A stretch of 64,000 nucleotides of DNA from Nocardioides aurantiacus (lineage in GTDB: Bacteria > Actinomycetota > Actinomycetes > Propionibacteriales > Nocardioidaceae): NCBI RefSeq assembly GCF_003752505.1, contig NZ_RKHO01000001.1, positions 3,348,001 through 3,412,000 on the forward strand, in the 5' to 3' direction. A model generated the notes under the pieces. That model ran no database searches. It was not told the DNA's origin and saw nothing but the letters and a program-made list of their open reading frames with translations. Position 1 is the stretch's first letter, and each line of letters opens with the position of its first letter. Positions 36,329 to 47,490 of the stretch are shown in pieces. Position numbers and translations under genes: made by a program.

Positions 36329-36714
36329 CAACCGGCCGGGGGCGGCTCGAGGTCGAGGTGGTCGCGCGCCCACGTCATCAGGTCCTGCAGCACCGGCACC
36401 AGGGCGACGCCCCGCGGAGCGAGCCGGTAGTGCACCGCCACCGGCGGCCCCTCGTCGACCTCGCGCACCACGAGACCGGCCGCGGTCAGGCCTGCGAGCC
36501 GGTCGGCGAGCACCGAGTCGCTGATGCCGGTCGCGCGGCGCACCTCCGCGAAGCCCGCCGGCCCGTCCATCAACGACCCCAGGATGACGCCGTTCCAGCG
36601 CTTGCCGAGGAGCTCGAACGCGTGACCGAGCGCGGCGTCGCACAGCGGCGCGGCGTGGCCCGACGCCCCGTCGGCGCGGGTCTGCCCCGCGCGCACGTCG
36701 ACGTCCCCGGCCAT
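36325..36714 (-). CDS. HxlR-family transcriptional regulator
   Basis: 129 aa from ATG 36714. The winged helix has the family sequence ALGHAFELLGKRWNGVILGSL ... FAEVRRATGISDSVLADRLAGL. Cys25, just before the first DNA-binding helix, is at the site of the redox-active Cys of YodB/HypR-type HxlR regulators; a second Cys is the final residue. It is divergent from an azoreductase gene, the known pairing for quinone/diamide sensors of this family, so it probably represses that gene. Confidence 0.87.
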   Translation of the reverse strand: MAGDVDVRAGQTRADGASGHAAPLCDAALGHAFELLGKRWNGVILGSLMDGPAGFAEVRRATGISDSVLADRLAGLTAAGLVVREVDEGPPVAVHYRLAPRGVALVPVLQDLMTWARDHLDLEPPPAGC

Positions 36715-36768
36715 GGCGCCAGGGTAGTCCGCCCCCCGACCGTCGCCGAGCCCGCTCGGATCGGGAAT

Positions 36769-36821
36769 GTCGCTTCGTCGTGCGATGTTGCTTCTGATCT
36801 GAAAGCGCATCGACGAGCGAC
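36769..36821. promoter_or_regulatory. Candidate HxlR operator between divergent genes
   Basis: GTCGCTTCGTCG at 36769-36780 is mirrored as CGACGAGCGAC at 36811-36821, an imperfect inverted repeat with one bulged base, inside the 129-bp region between the divergent HxlR and azoreductase genes. A regulator dimer could bind here and control both. The assignment rests on symmetry and position only. Confidence 0.4.
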
Positions 36822-36843
36822 GCGCCCCACCCCGGGAGACACC

Positions 36844-37494
36844 GTGACCCTGTTCCGCCTCGACGCCAGCATCCTGCCCGCCACCTCCTCCAGCCGCGAG
36901 ATCGCCGACCTCGTCGAGCAGGAGTGGGCCGCCCAGCACCCCCACGACGAGGTGGTCCGACGCCACGTCGGCTCGCAGCCGCTGCCCGCCGAGGCCTGGG
37001 CCGACGCCGTCACCGCCGGGTTCACGCCCGAGGACGAGCGCACCGAGGCCCAGCGCCGCGCGACGGCGCTCGCCGCCGAGCTGGTCGAGGAGCTGACCTC
37101 CGCGGACGCCGTGCTGCTGGCCGTGCCGCTCTACAACTTCGGTGTCTCCCAGCACGTCAAGGCCTGGATCGACCTCGTCATCGCCGGCTCCGAGCCCGGC
37201 GCCCCGCTCCTCCGGGGCACGCCCGTCGTGCTCGCCACCGTCCGGGGCGGGGCGTACGGCGCCGGCACCCCGCGCGAGGGCTGGGACCACTCGACGGCCT
37301 ACCTGCGCCGCATCCTCGAGGACGTCTGGCAGGCCGACCTGACCCTGGTCGAGCGCGAGTTCACCCTGGTGGGCGTCAACCCGGCGCTCGAGGAGTTCAC
37401 CGACCTCGCCGCGGAGATGCAGCGCAAGGCGCACTCCGCCGCCCGTGAGGCCGGCGCCGCGCTCGGCGTACCCCCGGAGCGCCGCGCCTCCTGA
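36844..37494 (+). CDS. azoR: FMN-dependent NADH-azoreductase
   Basis: 216 aa from GTG 36844 with GGGAG 6 nt upstream. The flavodoxin-like fold is shown by RLDASILPATSSSREIAD near the N-terminus, LLAVPLYNFGVSQHVKAWIDLV (flavin and substrate contact) and VRGGAYG. AzoR-type enzymes reduce azo compounds and, more physiologically, quinones by two-electron transfer. The divergent HxlR gene is its probable thiol-based repressor. Confidence 0.87.
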   Translation: MTLFRLDASILPATSSSREIADLVEQEWAAQHPHDEVVRRHVGSQPLPAEAWADAVTAGFTPEDERTEAQRRATALAAELVEELTSADAVLLAVPLYNFGVSQHVKAWIDLVIAGSEPGAPLLRGTPVVLATVRGGAYGAGTPREGWDHSTAYLRRILEDVWQADLTLVEREFTLVGVNPALEEFTDLAAEMQRKAHSAAREAGAALGVPPERRAS

Positions 37495-37549
37495 GGCGGT
37501 GAGGCCCGTGAGGTCGTGAGGACAAGTTGACGCTGGTGTCGCAGCAGGT

Positions 37550-37565
37550 GTGACAACGGCGAAAC
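37550..37565 (+). promoter_or_regulatory. Candidate GlnR box upstream of narK
   Basis: GTGAC, six bases, GAAAC matches the gTnAC-n6-GaAAC half-pair (a-box/b-box) of the actinobacterial nitrogen regulator GlnR exactly. It lies 48 bp before the narK ATG. GlnR is known to activate nitrate and nitrite assimilation genes under nitrogen limitation. A second, well-matched a/b pair is not evident beside it; TTGAC at 37527-37531 is off the 11-bp phase by one. Confidence 0.6.
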
Positions 37566-37613
37566 ACCGGGCGACGACTGTTCGGGGCACCCCCACACCA
37601 CAGGAGTGCCTCC

Positions 37614-39137
37614 ATGGCCACGACGCAATCGCAGCCCGACCTCACCGCGGCGCCGCAGCCAACCACCACCCCCGCCCCGCCTGCCGCGAGCGGTCGCCGG
37701 ACCGGCCGCTGGATCGACGACTGGCGTCCCGAGGACACCGACTTCTGGGAGGGCGGCGGCCGGCAGGTCGCCCGCCGCAACCTGGTCTGGTCGATCTTCG
37801 CCGAGCACCTCGGCTTCTCGGTCTGGCTGATCTGGAGCGTCAGCTCGGCGTTCCTGCTGGCCCAGGGCTTCACCTTCACCCCCCAGCAGCTGTTCTTCCT
37901 GGTCGCGCTGCCCAACCTGGTCGGCTCCCTGCTGCGGCTGCCCTACACGTTCGCGGTGCCGGCGTTCGGCGGTCGCAACTGGACGATCGCCAGCGCCGCG
38001 CTGCTGCTGGTCCCGACGATCGGGTTCGCGGTCGCGGTGGGCGACCCGAGCACGCCGTACTGGGTGTTCTGCCTGATCGCGGCGACCGCGGGCTTCGGCG
38101 GCGGCAACTTCGCCAGCTCCATGGCCAACATCAACTTCTTCTACCCCACCGCCAAGAAGGGCGCCGCGCTCGGCCTCAACGCCGCGGGCGGCAACCTGGG
38201 CGTCTCGCTGATCCAGTTCTTCCTCCCCGTGGTGGTCGGCGGCGCCGGCATCTTCGGTCTGGTGAAGGCCAGCGGGGGCGGGATCCACCTCGAGCGCGCC
38301 GGCTGGCTGTACGCCGGGCTGGCCGTCGTCGCCACGCTGGCGGCGTACCTGTTCATGGACAACCTCGGCACCGCCAAGTCCAGCCCCCGCGAGCAGCTCA
38401 AGGTCGTCACGCAGCGGCACACCTGGGTGATGTCGGTGCTCTACATCGGCACCTTCGGGTCGTTCATCGGCTACTCCGCCGCGATGCCGCTGCTGATCAA
38501 GCTCAACTTCTGGGTGCCCGAGCCGGCGCCGCTCGGCACCGGCATCTACTTCGCCTACTACGCCTTCCTCGGGGCGCTGGTCGGCTCGCTGACGCGGCCG
38601 TTCGGCGGCTGGCTGGCCGACAGGTGGGGCGGCGCCAGGGTGACCCTCGCCGCCTTCACCGGGATGATCGTGTTCACCCTGGGCGTGCTCGCGACGCTGC
38701 TGCAGCTGACCCCGAACCCGACCGCCGACCCGGCCATCGCCGCGGACAACCAGAGCCTGTTCCCGGTCTTCCTCGGGTTCTTCCTACTGGTCTTCGCCTC
38801 GACCGGCATCGGCAACGGGTCGACCTACAAGATGATCCCCGCGATCTGGCGTGCCGGTGCCGTCGCCACCACCGAGGCCGGCACCCCCGAGCGCAGCCGG
38901 GCGCTGCTCACCTCCACGCGGCAGGCCTCCTCGGCCCTCGGCGTCATCGGCGCCGTCGGCGCGATCGGCGGGTTCCTGATCCCGCTCGCCTTCAGCTCCC
39001 CGTGGGTCGAGAGCCCGCTCCAGGCGACGCAGGGCGCGTTCGTGGTCTTCACCGGCTACTACGTGGTCTGCGCGATCGTCGTCTGGGCGGTCTACCTGCG
39101 CCGCGGCCGCTCGGCCGTCGGCCGCGTCGAGGTCTGA
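37614..39137 (+). CDS. narK: NarK-type nitrate/nitrite transporter
   Basis: 507 aa MFS protein with about 12 membrane segments after a Thr/Pro-rich cytoplasmic start. The nitrate-porter signatures are present in GGGNFASSMANINFFYPTAKKGAALGLNAAGGNLG and in the repeat-related GIGNGSTYKMIPAIW, with Arg residues in helices 2 and 8 regions. It imports nitrate (and may exchange nitrite). It is the first gene of the assimilation operon, with a GlnR-like box upstream and the reductase gene 7 bp downstream. Confidence 0.92.
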   Translation: MATTQSQPDLTAAPQPTTTPAPPAASGRRTGRWIDDWRPEDTDFWEGGGRQVARRNLVWSIFAEHLGFSVWLIWSVSSAFLLAQGFTFTPQQLFFLVALPNLVGSLLRLPYTFAVPAFGGRNWTIASAALLLVPTIGFAVAVGDPSTPYWVFCLIAATAGFGGGNFASSMANINFFYPTAKKGAALGLNAAGGNLGVSLIQFFLPVVVGGAGIFGLVKASGGGIHLERAGWLYAGLAVVATLAAYLFMDNLGTAKSSPREQLKVVTQRHTWVMSVLYIGTFGSFIGYSAAMPLLIKLNFWVPEPAPLGTGIYFAYYAFLGALVGSLTRPFGGWLADRWGGARVTLAAFTGMIVFTLGVLATLLQLTPNPTADPAIAADNQSLFPVFLGFFLLVFASTGIGNGSTYKMIPAIWRAGAVATTEAGTPERSRALLTSTRQASSALGVIGAVGAIGGFLIPLAFSSPWVESPLQATQGAFVVFTGYYVVCAIVVWAVYLRRGRSAVGRVEV

Positions 39138-39144
39138 GCAGGCG

Positions 39145-41186
<2,042 letters not shown>

Positions 41187-41190
<4 letters not shown>

Positions 41191-42581
41191 CCGGCCGGCG
41201 GATCGTGGTCGTCGGCTCCGGCATGGCCACCACGCGCCTCGTCGAGGGCCTGGTCGCCCGCGGCGTGACCGAGCGCGACCAGGTGACCGTGCTCGGCGAC
41301 GAGCCGCACGCGCCGTACAACCGGATCCTGCTCTCCGCCGTCCTCGAGGGCACCCACCGGCCCGAGGCGCTCACGCTCCGCTCCCCGGGCTGGTACGCCG
41401 CCCACGGCGTCGACCTGCGCCTGGGCGCCCGTGTCCTCGACGTCGACCGGGAGCGCCGCGAGGTGATGCTGGTCGACGGCGAGCGGTTCGGCTACGACGT
41501 GCTGGTGCTCGCCACCGGGTCGATCCCGAGCCTCCCGCCGATCCGCGGCCTGGTCCGGATGGACGGCACCCTGCACCCGGCCGTCCACGCCTTCCGCAGC
41601 CTCGAGGACTGCCTCCGCCTCGACGCCGCCGCGGCCGGTGGGGGGCGCGCGGTCGTCGTCGGGGGCGGCCTGCTGGGCCTCCAGGTCGCCCGGGCGCTGG
41701 CCGTGCGCGGGCTGGAGGTGGAGCTCGTCGAGGGCGGCGAGCACCTGCTCCGCAGCCAGGTCGGCCCGCAGGCGGGCCGGATCATCGCCCGCGACCTGGC
41801 GCGGCTCGGCACGGCCGTCTACACCGGCGCCCGCGCGGTCAGGCTGACCGACGAGGGCCTGCGGCTCGACAACGGCTACGTGCTCAGCGCCGACCTCGTC
41901 GTCCTCACCGCCGGCGGCCGGCCCGCCACCGCGCTCGCCAGGCGTGCCGGCCTGGGGGCACGCCGCGGCATCCTCGTCGACGACCGGCTGACCACCAGCG
42001 ACGACCGCATCCACGCACTCGGCGACTGTGTCGAGCACGACGGCCGGGTGACCGGGTTCGTGCCGCCGGCCTGGGAGCAGGCGCAGGTGCTGGCCGACCA
42101 CCTGGCCGGGGACGACGTGCGCTACCCCGGCGCGCGCACCGTCGCCCGGCTGCGCGCCACCGACCTCGAGGTGGCGGTGCTCGGCGAGCCGGAGACCGAG
42201 CCCGGCGAGGTCGTCGAGGTCAGCAACCCGGTGGTCGGCTCGCACCGCAAGCTGGTGGTGCGCGAGGGGGTCGTGGTCGCCGCGACCCTGGTCGGCGACC
42301 TCTCGCGGATCGGCCTGATCACCCAGCACTACGACCGGCAGACCGTGCTGGGGCCGACCGAGCCCGGCGAGCTGCTGATGGCCGACCGGCCCGCGCGCCC
42401 CACGGCGCTGCCCGACGACGCCGAGGCCTGCGTCTGCGCGGGCGTCACCGCCGGCGCGGTGCGCGCCTGCACCTCGCTGGAGCAGGTGCGCCGGACCACC
42501 CGCGCCACCACCGGCTGCGGCGGCTGCGCCGCGTCGGTGCGGCAGCTGCTCGCCACCCGCCCCGCCCTCTCGACCACCTAG
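41187..42581 (+). CDS. nasB: Nitrate reductase electron-transfer flavoprotein with BFD-type Fe-S domain
   Basis: 464 aa from GTG 41187 (GTGA overlap with nasC). The N-terminal FAD-binding GSGMATTRLVE and central NAD(P)H-binding VVVGGGLLGLQVARAL fold as in NirB and rubredoxin-reductase-like proteins. A C-terminal BFD-like domain has Cys415, Cys417, Cys444 and Cys447 for a [2Fe-2S] cluster. It should pass electrons from NAD(P)H to NasC. It is homologous to the first half of NirB encoded next, suggesting duplication. Confidence 0.85.
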
Positions 42582-42624
42582 ACCCCACCAGCCCGGCTCC
42601 ACCCAGGAAGGGACATCCCCCGTG

Positions 42625-45171
42625 ATGGCACACCAGCGCAAGACCCTCGTCGTCGTCGGCCACGGCATGGTCGGCCACCGCTTCGTGCAGGCCGCCGTCG
42701 AGCGCGGCCTGACCGAGACCCACGACGTCGTCGTGGTCGGCCAGGAGACGCGGGCGGCGTACGACCGGGTCGGGCTCACCTCGTTCTTCGAGGTCGGCGC
42801 CGAGGCCCTCTCGCTGCTCCCCACGGGGGCCTACGACGACCCCCGCGTCCGCCTCCTCCTCGGCACCGAGGTCCTCGGCATCGACCCCGAGCAGCGCCGC
42901 GTCCGCTTCGCCGAGGGCGACCTGGAGTACGACGAGCTGGTGCTCGCCACCGGCGCCGCACCGTTCGTGCCGCCGATCGCCGGCACCGACCTCGACGGCT
43001 GCTTCGTCTACCGCACCATCGAGGACCTCGAGGCGATCCGCGACGCGGCGACCGGCGCCCGGGTCGGGGCCGTCGTCGGCGGCGGCCTGCTCGGGCTGGA
43101 GGCCGCCAACGCGCTGGCCCAGCTCGGCCTGGAGACCCACGTGGTCGAGATGGCGCCCCGCCTGATGGCCGTCCAGGTCGACGCCGTCGGCGGGGCCACG
43201 CTGACCCGTCACGTGGAGCGGCTCGGGCTGCACGTCCACTGCGAGGCGAGGACCAGCGCGGTGACCGGCGAGGCCGGCCGGGTGACCGGGCTGGAGCTGC
43301 AGGACGGCGAGCACGTGCCCGCCGAGGTGGTGGTCTTCTCCGCCGGCATCCGGCCCCGGGACGCCCTGGCCCGCGCGGCCGGGCTCGCCGTCGCCGAGCG
43401 CGGCGGGGTGCTGGTCGACGAGCGGTGCCGCACCTCCGACCCCCACGTGTGGGCGATCGGCGAGTGCGCCGCGCCCGCGGGCCGGATGTACGGCCTGGTC
43501 GCCCCCGGCTACGCCATGGCCGAGGTCGTCGTCGACGCGCTGACCGGCGGGCCGGGCACCTTCACCGGCGCCGACATGTCGACCAAGCTCAAGCTGCTCG
43601 GCGTCGACGTCGCCTCCTTCGGCGACGCCTTCGCGACCACGCCCGGCGCGCTGGAGCTGGTGTTCTCCGACGCGGTCGCCGGGACCTACAAGAAGCTCGT
43701 CATCTCCGAGGACGGCCGCACGCTGCTGGGCGGCATCCTCGTCGGCGACGCGACGGCGTACGGCGTGCTCCGGCCGATGGTCTCCTCCGGCATCGCGCTG
43801 CCCGACAACCCCGAGGAGCTGATCCTGCCCGCGGGCCGCGGCGGCGCCGAGCTCGGGCTGCCGGACGAGGCGCAGGTCTGCTCGTGCAACGACGTCACCA
43901 AGGCCCAGATCGTCGACCACGTCGCCCGCGAGGACGCGCCCTGCGACTCCCCCGCGTGCGTGACGCGGTGCTCGGGCGCGGGCAGCACCTGCGGGTCGTG
44001 CAAGCCGACGGTGAAGAAGATCGTCGAGGACTGGTTCGCGGCCCAGGGCCGCGAGGTCGACACCAGCCTGTGCGAGCACTTCGCGATGACCCGCGCCGAG
44101 CTGTTCGAGGTCGTCGCGATCCACGGCTACACCCGGTTCGACCAGATCGTGGCCGCCCACGGCACGGGCCGCGGCTGCGAGGTCTGCAAGCCGGCGGTCG
44201 CCTCGGTGCTGGCCAGCCAGCTCAACCACCACGTGCTGGAGGGTCCGGCACGGACGCTGCAGGACACCAACGACGCCTACCTGGCCAACATCCAGAAGAA
44301 CGGCACCTACTCCGTCGTCCCGCGCATCGCCGGCGGCGAGATCACCCCGGAGAAGCTGATCGTGATCGGCGAGGTGGCCCGCGACTTCGACCTCTACACC
44401 AAGATCACCGGTGGCCAGCGGATCGACCTGTTCGGTGCCCGGCTCGAGCAGCTGCCGCTGATCTGGCGGCGGCTGGTCGACGCCGGCTTCGAGTCGGGTC
44501 ATGCCTACGGCAAGTCGCTGCGCACCGTGAAGTCGTGCGTCGGCTCGACGTGGTGCCGCTTCGGCGTCCAGGACTCCACCAGCCTCGCGATCATGCTCGA
44601 GGAGCGCTACCGCGGGCTCCGCTCGCCGCACAAGCTCAAGGGCGGCGTCAGCGGCTGCGCCCGCGAGTGCGCCGAGGCGCGCGGCAAGGACTTCGGCGTG
44701 ATCGCGAGCGAGAAGGGCTGGAACCTCTACGTCGGCGGCAACGGCGGCGCCACCCCCGTCCACGCCCGGCTGCTCGCGGGCGACCTCGACACCGAGACCC
44801 TGGTCCGCTACCTCGACCGCTACCTCATGTACTACGTCCGCACCGCCGACCGGCTGCAGCGCACCGCTCCGTGGGTGGACAGCCTCGAGGGCGGGCTCGA
44901 CCGGCTCCGCGAGGTCGTCGTCGACGACGCGCTCGGGCTGGGCACCGAGCTGGAGGCCGCGATGGCCCGCCACGTCGACACCTACTTCGACGAGTGGGCC
45001 GCCACCCTGGAGGACCCGGCCAAGCTGGCGCGGTTCGTCTCCTTCGTCAACGCCCCGGACGTCCCCGACCCCCAGATCAGCTTCACCACCAGCCGCGACC
45101 AGGTGCAGCCGGCCGAGGCCGACGGCCCGGTGCAGCTCGGCGCGACGATCCCCGTGGGGGCCCCGCGATGA
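42625..45171 (+). CDS. nirB: NAD(P)H nitrite reductase large subunit
   Basis: 848 aa from ATG 42625; GTG 42622 directly before is an alternative. Order: FAD domain (VVVGHGMVGHRFV), NAD domain (VVGGGLLGLEAANAL), BFD-like [2Fe-2S] domain (CSCNDVTKAQ ... CGSCKPTV), then the nitrite/sulfite reductase domains with siroheme/[4Fe-4S] Cys pairs in CVGSTWCRFG and GCARECAEARGKDFG. It performs six-electron reduction of nitrite to ammonium in the cytoplasm. All cofactor ligands are present, so it should be active with NirD. The siroheme genes follow in the same operon. Confidence 0.95.
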   Translation: MAHQRKTLVVVGHGMVGHRFVQAAVERGLTETHDVVVVGQETRAAYDRVGLTSFFEVGAEALSLLPTGAYDDPRVRLLLGTEVLGIDPEQRRVRFAEGDLEYDELVLATGAAPFVPPIAGTDLDGCFVYRTIEDLEAIRDAATGARVGAVVGGGLLGLEAANALAQLGLETHVVEMAPRLMAVQVDAVGGATLTRHVERLGLHVHCEARTSAVTGEAGRVTGLELQDGEHVPAEVVVFSAGIRPRDALARAAGLAVAERGGVLVDERCRTSDPHVWAIGECAAPAGRMYGLVAPGYAMAEVVVDALTGGPGTFTGADMSTKLKLLGVDVASFGDAFATTPGALELVFSDAVAGTYKKLVISEDGRTLLGGILVGDATAYGVLRPMVSSGIALPDNPEELILPAGRGGAELGLPDEAQVCSCNDVTKAQIVDHVAREDAPCDSPACVTRCSGAGSTCGSCKPTVKKIVEDWFAAQGREVDTSLCEHFAMTRAELFEVVAIHGYTRFDQIVAAHGTGRGCEVCKPAVASVLASQLNHHVLEGPARTLQDTNDAYLANIQKNGTYSVVPRIAGGEITPEKLIVIGEVARDFDLYTKITGGQRIDLFGARLEQLPLIWRRLVDAGFESGHAYGKSLRTVKSCVGSTWCRFGVQDSTSLAIMLEERYRGLRSPHKLKGGVSGCARECAEARGKDFGVIASEKGWNLYVGGNGGATPVHARLLAGDLDTETLVRYLDRYLMYYVRTADRLQRTAPWVDSLEGGLDRLREVVVDDALGLGTELEAAMARHVDTYFDEWAATLEDPAKLARFVSFVNAPDVPDPQISFTTSRDQVQPAEADGPVQLGATIPVGAPR

Positions 45172-45566
45172 CCACGTCCACGACCACGTGGACCCCCGTC
45201 TGCCGCCTGGCCGACGTCGAGGTCGAGGGCGGGGTCGCCGCGCTCGTGGAGGGGCGGGCGGTCGCGGTCTTCCGGACCTGGGCCGACGAGGTGTTCGCGC
45301 TGTCCAACTACGATCCCTTCTCACGGGCGTCGGTGCTCTCCCGGGGCATCGTCGGGTCGAGGACCAGCGGTGGGGAGGCGGTCCCGTACGTCGCCTCTCC
45401 GATGCACAAGCAGGCCTTCGACCTGCGGTCGGGGCGGTGCCTGGACGACGAGACGGTCGGCGTCCCGACGTACGACACCAGGGTCGAGGACGGCGTCGTC
45501 CTCGTCGGACCCGAGCGGACCACCCAGCGCGAGACCGGCCAGGAGCCGGGGACGGAGGACGAGTGA
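45168..45566 (+). CDS. nirD: Nitrite reductase small subunit
   Basis: 132 aa from ATG 45168, overlapping nirB by 4 nt (ATGA). It has a Rieske-like fold (VCRLADVEVEGGVAALV ... VAVFRT ... SPMHKQAFDLRSGRCL) but lacks the second His/Cys ligand pairs, as is normal for NirD. It forms the soluble complex with NirB. Overlap with the next gene is again 4 nt. Confidence 0.92.
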   Translation: MTTSTTTWTPVCRLADVEVEGGVAALVEGRAVAVFRTWADEVFALSNYDPFSRASVLSRGIVGSRTSGGEAVPYVASPMHKQAFDLRSGRCLDDETVGVPTYDTRVEDGVVLVGPERTTQRETGQEPGTEDE

Positions 45567-46684
45567 CGCAGCCCGGCGACCGGCCGCTGGCCGGCTACCG
45601 CATCGGCGTGACCGCGGCCCGCAAGGCCGAGGAGCAGGTCGCGCTGCTGGAGCGCCGGGGCGCCCACGTCGAGGTGGCGCCCGCGCTGTCGCTCGACCCC
45701 CACCGGGTCGACGACGCCCAGCTGCGCGCCGCGACCGACGACGTGCTCGCCCGCCCGCTCGACCTCTTCCTCGCCACCACCGGCATCGGCATGAAGGCGT
45801 GGTTCGAGGCCGCCGCCCGCTGGGGGCTGCTCGAGCCCCTGCTCGCCCGGATCGGCGAGGCCGAGATCCTGGCCCGCGGCCCCAAGAGCGTCGGGGCGCT
45901 GCGCCGCTACGGCCTGCGCGAGCTCTGGTCACCCGAGTCCGAGGAGTTCGAGGACGTGCTGGACCACCTGCGCGGCCGCGACCTGACGGGGCGCCGGATC
46001 GTGGTGCAGGAGCACGGCCAGTCGCTGTCGATGGTCGGCCACGCGCTGCGGCGCCGGGGGGCCGACGTGACCACGGTCAGCGTCTACCGCGTCGTCGTAG
46101 CCGAGGACCTCGAGCCCGTCTTCGGGCTGATCGACCAGATCGCCGACCGCCGCCTCGACGCCGTCACCTTCACCTCCGCCCCGGCCGTCGCCGCGCTGAT
46201 GGACGCGGCGGGCTCGACCGGCCGCCGCGACGAGGTGGTCTCGGCCTTCCAGGCCGACGTCGTCGCCTCGTGCGTCGGCCCGGTCACCTCGGCCGCCTTC
46301 GAGCTGTGGGGCGTGCCCACGATCTTCCCCGAGCGCTCCCGGCTCGCCGCCATGGTCAAGCAGCTCGAGGCCGAGCTGCCCTCGCGGCGCGAGGGCCTCG
46401 CACTCGAGCTCGCCAGCGGCCACCAGCTGCTGCTGCACGGCGAGGAGGTGCTCGTCGACGGCGTCGAGGTGCGGCTCTCCGCCGCGCCGGCGTCGGTGCT
46501 GCAGGCGCTGGTCAGCAACCCCGGCAACGTGGTCTCCCGCCAGGCGCTGCTCGCGATGCTGCCCAGCGGCACCGCCGGCAGCGAGCACGCCGTCGAGATG
46601 GCGGTCGCCCGGCTGCGGGCCGCGCTCGGCACCCGGGCGGTGCAGACCGTGGTCAAGCGCGGCTACCGGCTGGCGGTCGCGTGA
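45563..46684 (+). CDS. hemD: Uroporphyrinogen-III synthase fused to OmpR-type winged helix
   Basis: 373 aa from GTG 45563. Residues 1-270 are a HemD fold: GYRIGVTAARKAEEQ, TTGIGM, RGPKSVGAL, TFTSAPAV and a SVYR/YR segment. Residues 285-373 are an OmpR/PhoB winged helix (VLQALVSNPGNVVSRQALLAML ... HAVEMAVARLRAAL ... VVKRGYRL). The same fusion sits by nitrite reductase genes in mycobacteria (Rv0260c). The enzyme makes the tetrapyrrole precursor of siroheme; the DNA-binding half may let it regulate the operon, but this has not been shown from sequence. Confidence 0.88.
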   Translation: MTQPGDRPLAGYRIGVTAARKAEEQVALLERRGAHVEVAPALSLDPHRVDDAQLRAATDDVLARPLDLFLATTGIGMKAWFEAAARWGLLEPLLARIGEAEILARGPKSVGALRRYGLRELWSPESEEFEDVLDHLRGRDLTGRRIVVQEHGQSLSMVGHALRRRGADVTTVSVYRVVVAEDLEPVFGLIDQIADRRLDAVTFTSAPAVAALMDAAGSTGRRDEVVSAFQADVVASCVGPVTSAAFELWGVPTIFPERSRLAAMVKQLEAELPSRREGLALELASGHQLLLHGEEVLVDGVEVRLSAAPASVLQALVSNPGNVVSRQALLAMLPSGTAGSEHAVEMAVARLRAALGTRAVQTVVKRGYRLAVA

Positions 46685-47409
46685 GCACGCCGACGGACGG
46701 GGCGCGGCGCCTGGTCACGGTCGCCCACGGCACTCGCAAGGCGGCCGGCAACCGGGTCGCCGTCGAGATCACCCGGCTCGCGGCCGAGCGCCTGGGGTGC
46801 GAGGCCGTCACGTCGTACGTCGAGCTGTGCGACCCGCTGCTGACCGAGGTACTCGCCACCTCCGCGACACCGACCGTGGTGCTGCCGCTGCTGCTCTCGA
46901 CCGGCTTCCACCTGCGCCAGGACCTGCCCGAGGCGGTCGCGGGAGCGGGTGGACCCGTCGTGCTGGGGCGCTCGCTCGGCCCCCACGCCCTGCTCGCCGA
47001 CGCCCAGGTCGACCAGCTCCGCCGCGTCGGCGCCACGCCGGGCGACCCGCTCGTCATGGTCGCGGCCGGCTCGAGCGACGCCCTGGCCACCCGCGACCTC
47101 GAGCGCGCCGCTGACCTGCTCGCCCGCGCCTGGGGCGGCCCGGTGCGCGTCTCGACGCTGTCGGGCCTGGGCCGCCGGCCCGAGGAGGTGGTGCGCGCGG
47201 GCGACCTCGTCTCGCCGTACCTCCTGGCCTCGGGGTTCTTCGCCGACCGCGCCGCCCGGGTCGCCCGCGAGGCCGGAGCGACGCTGGTGGCCGACGTGAT
47301 CGGACCGCACCCGCTCGTGGTCGACCTCGTCGTGCGCCGCACCCGGGCGCTGTTCTCGATCGACCCGGCCGACCTGCGCGCGGGCGTCGACACCGCTCCC
47401 CTCGGCTAG
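46681..47409 (+). CDS. Sirohydrochlorin chelatase-like CbiX/SirB protein
   Basis: 242 aa from GTG 46681 (GTGA overlap with hemD fusion). Two homologous halves follow the CbiX plan: VTVAHGTRKAAGNRVAV with the metal-binding His in the first, LPLLLSTGFHLRQDLPEA with a second His. In the second half SSDALATRDLERA keeps the fold. It probably inserts Fe2+ into sirohydrochlorin to make siroheme for NirB. It ends the operon; it resembles Rv0259c. Confidence 0.88.
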   Translation: MSTPTDGARRLVTVAHGTRKAAGNRVAVEITRLAAERLGCEAVTSYVELCDPLLTEVLATSATPTVVLPLLLSTGFHLRQDLPEAVAGAGGPVVLGRSLGPHALLADAQVDQLRRVGATPGDPLVMVAAGSSDALATRDLERAADLLARAWGGPVRVSTLSGLGRRPEEVVRAGDLVSPYLLASGFFADRAARVAREAGATLVADVIGPHPLVVDLVVRRTRALFSIDPADLRAGVDTAPLG

Positions 47410-47490
47410 ACTCGGGCCTGCTCAGGGGTCAGGCGCGTCAGTGGTGGGGTGGCGCGCGCCGTCCCCGCCGCACCCCGGAGCTCGCCCCGC

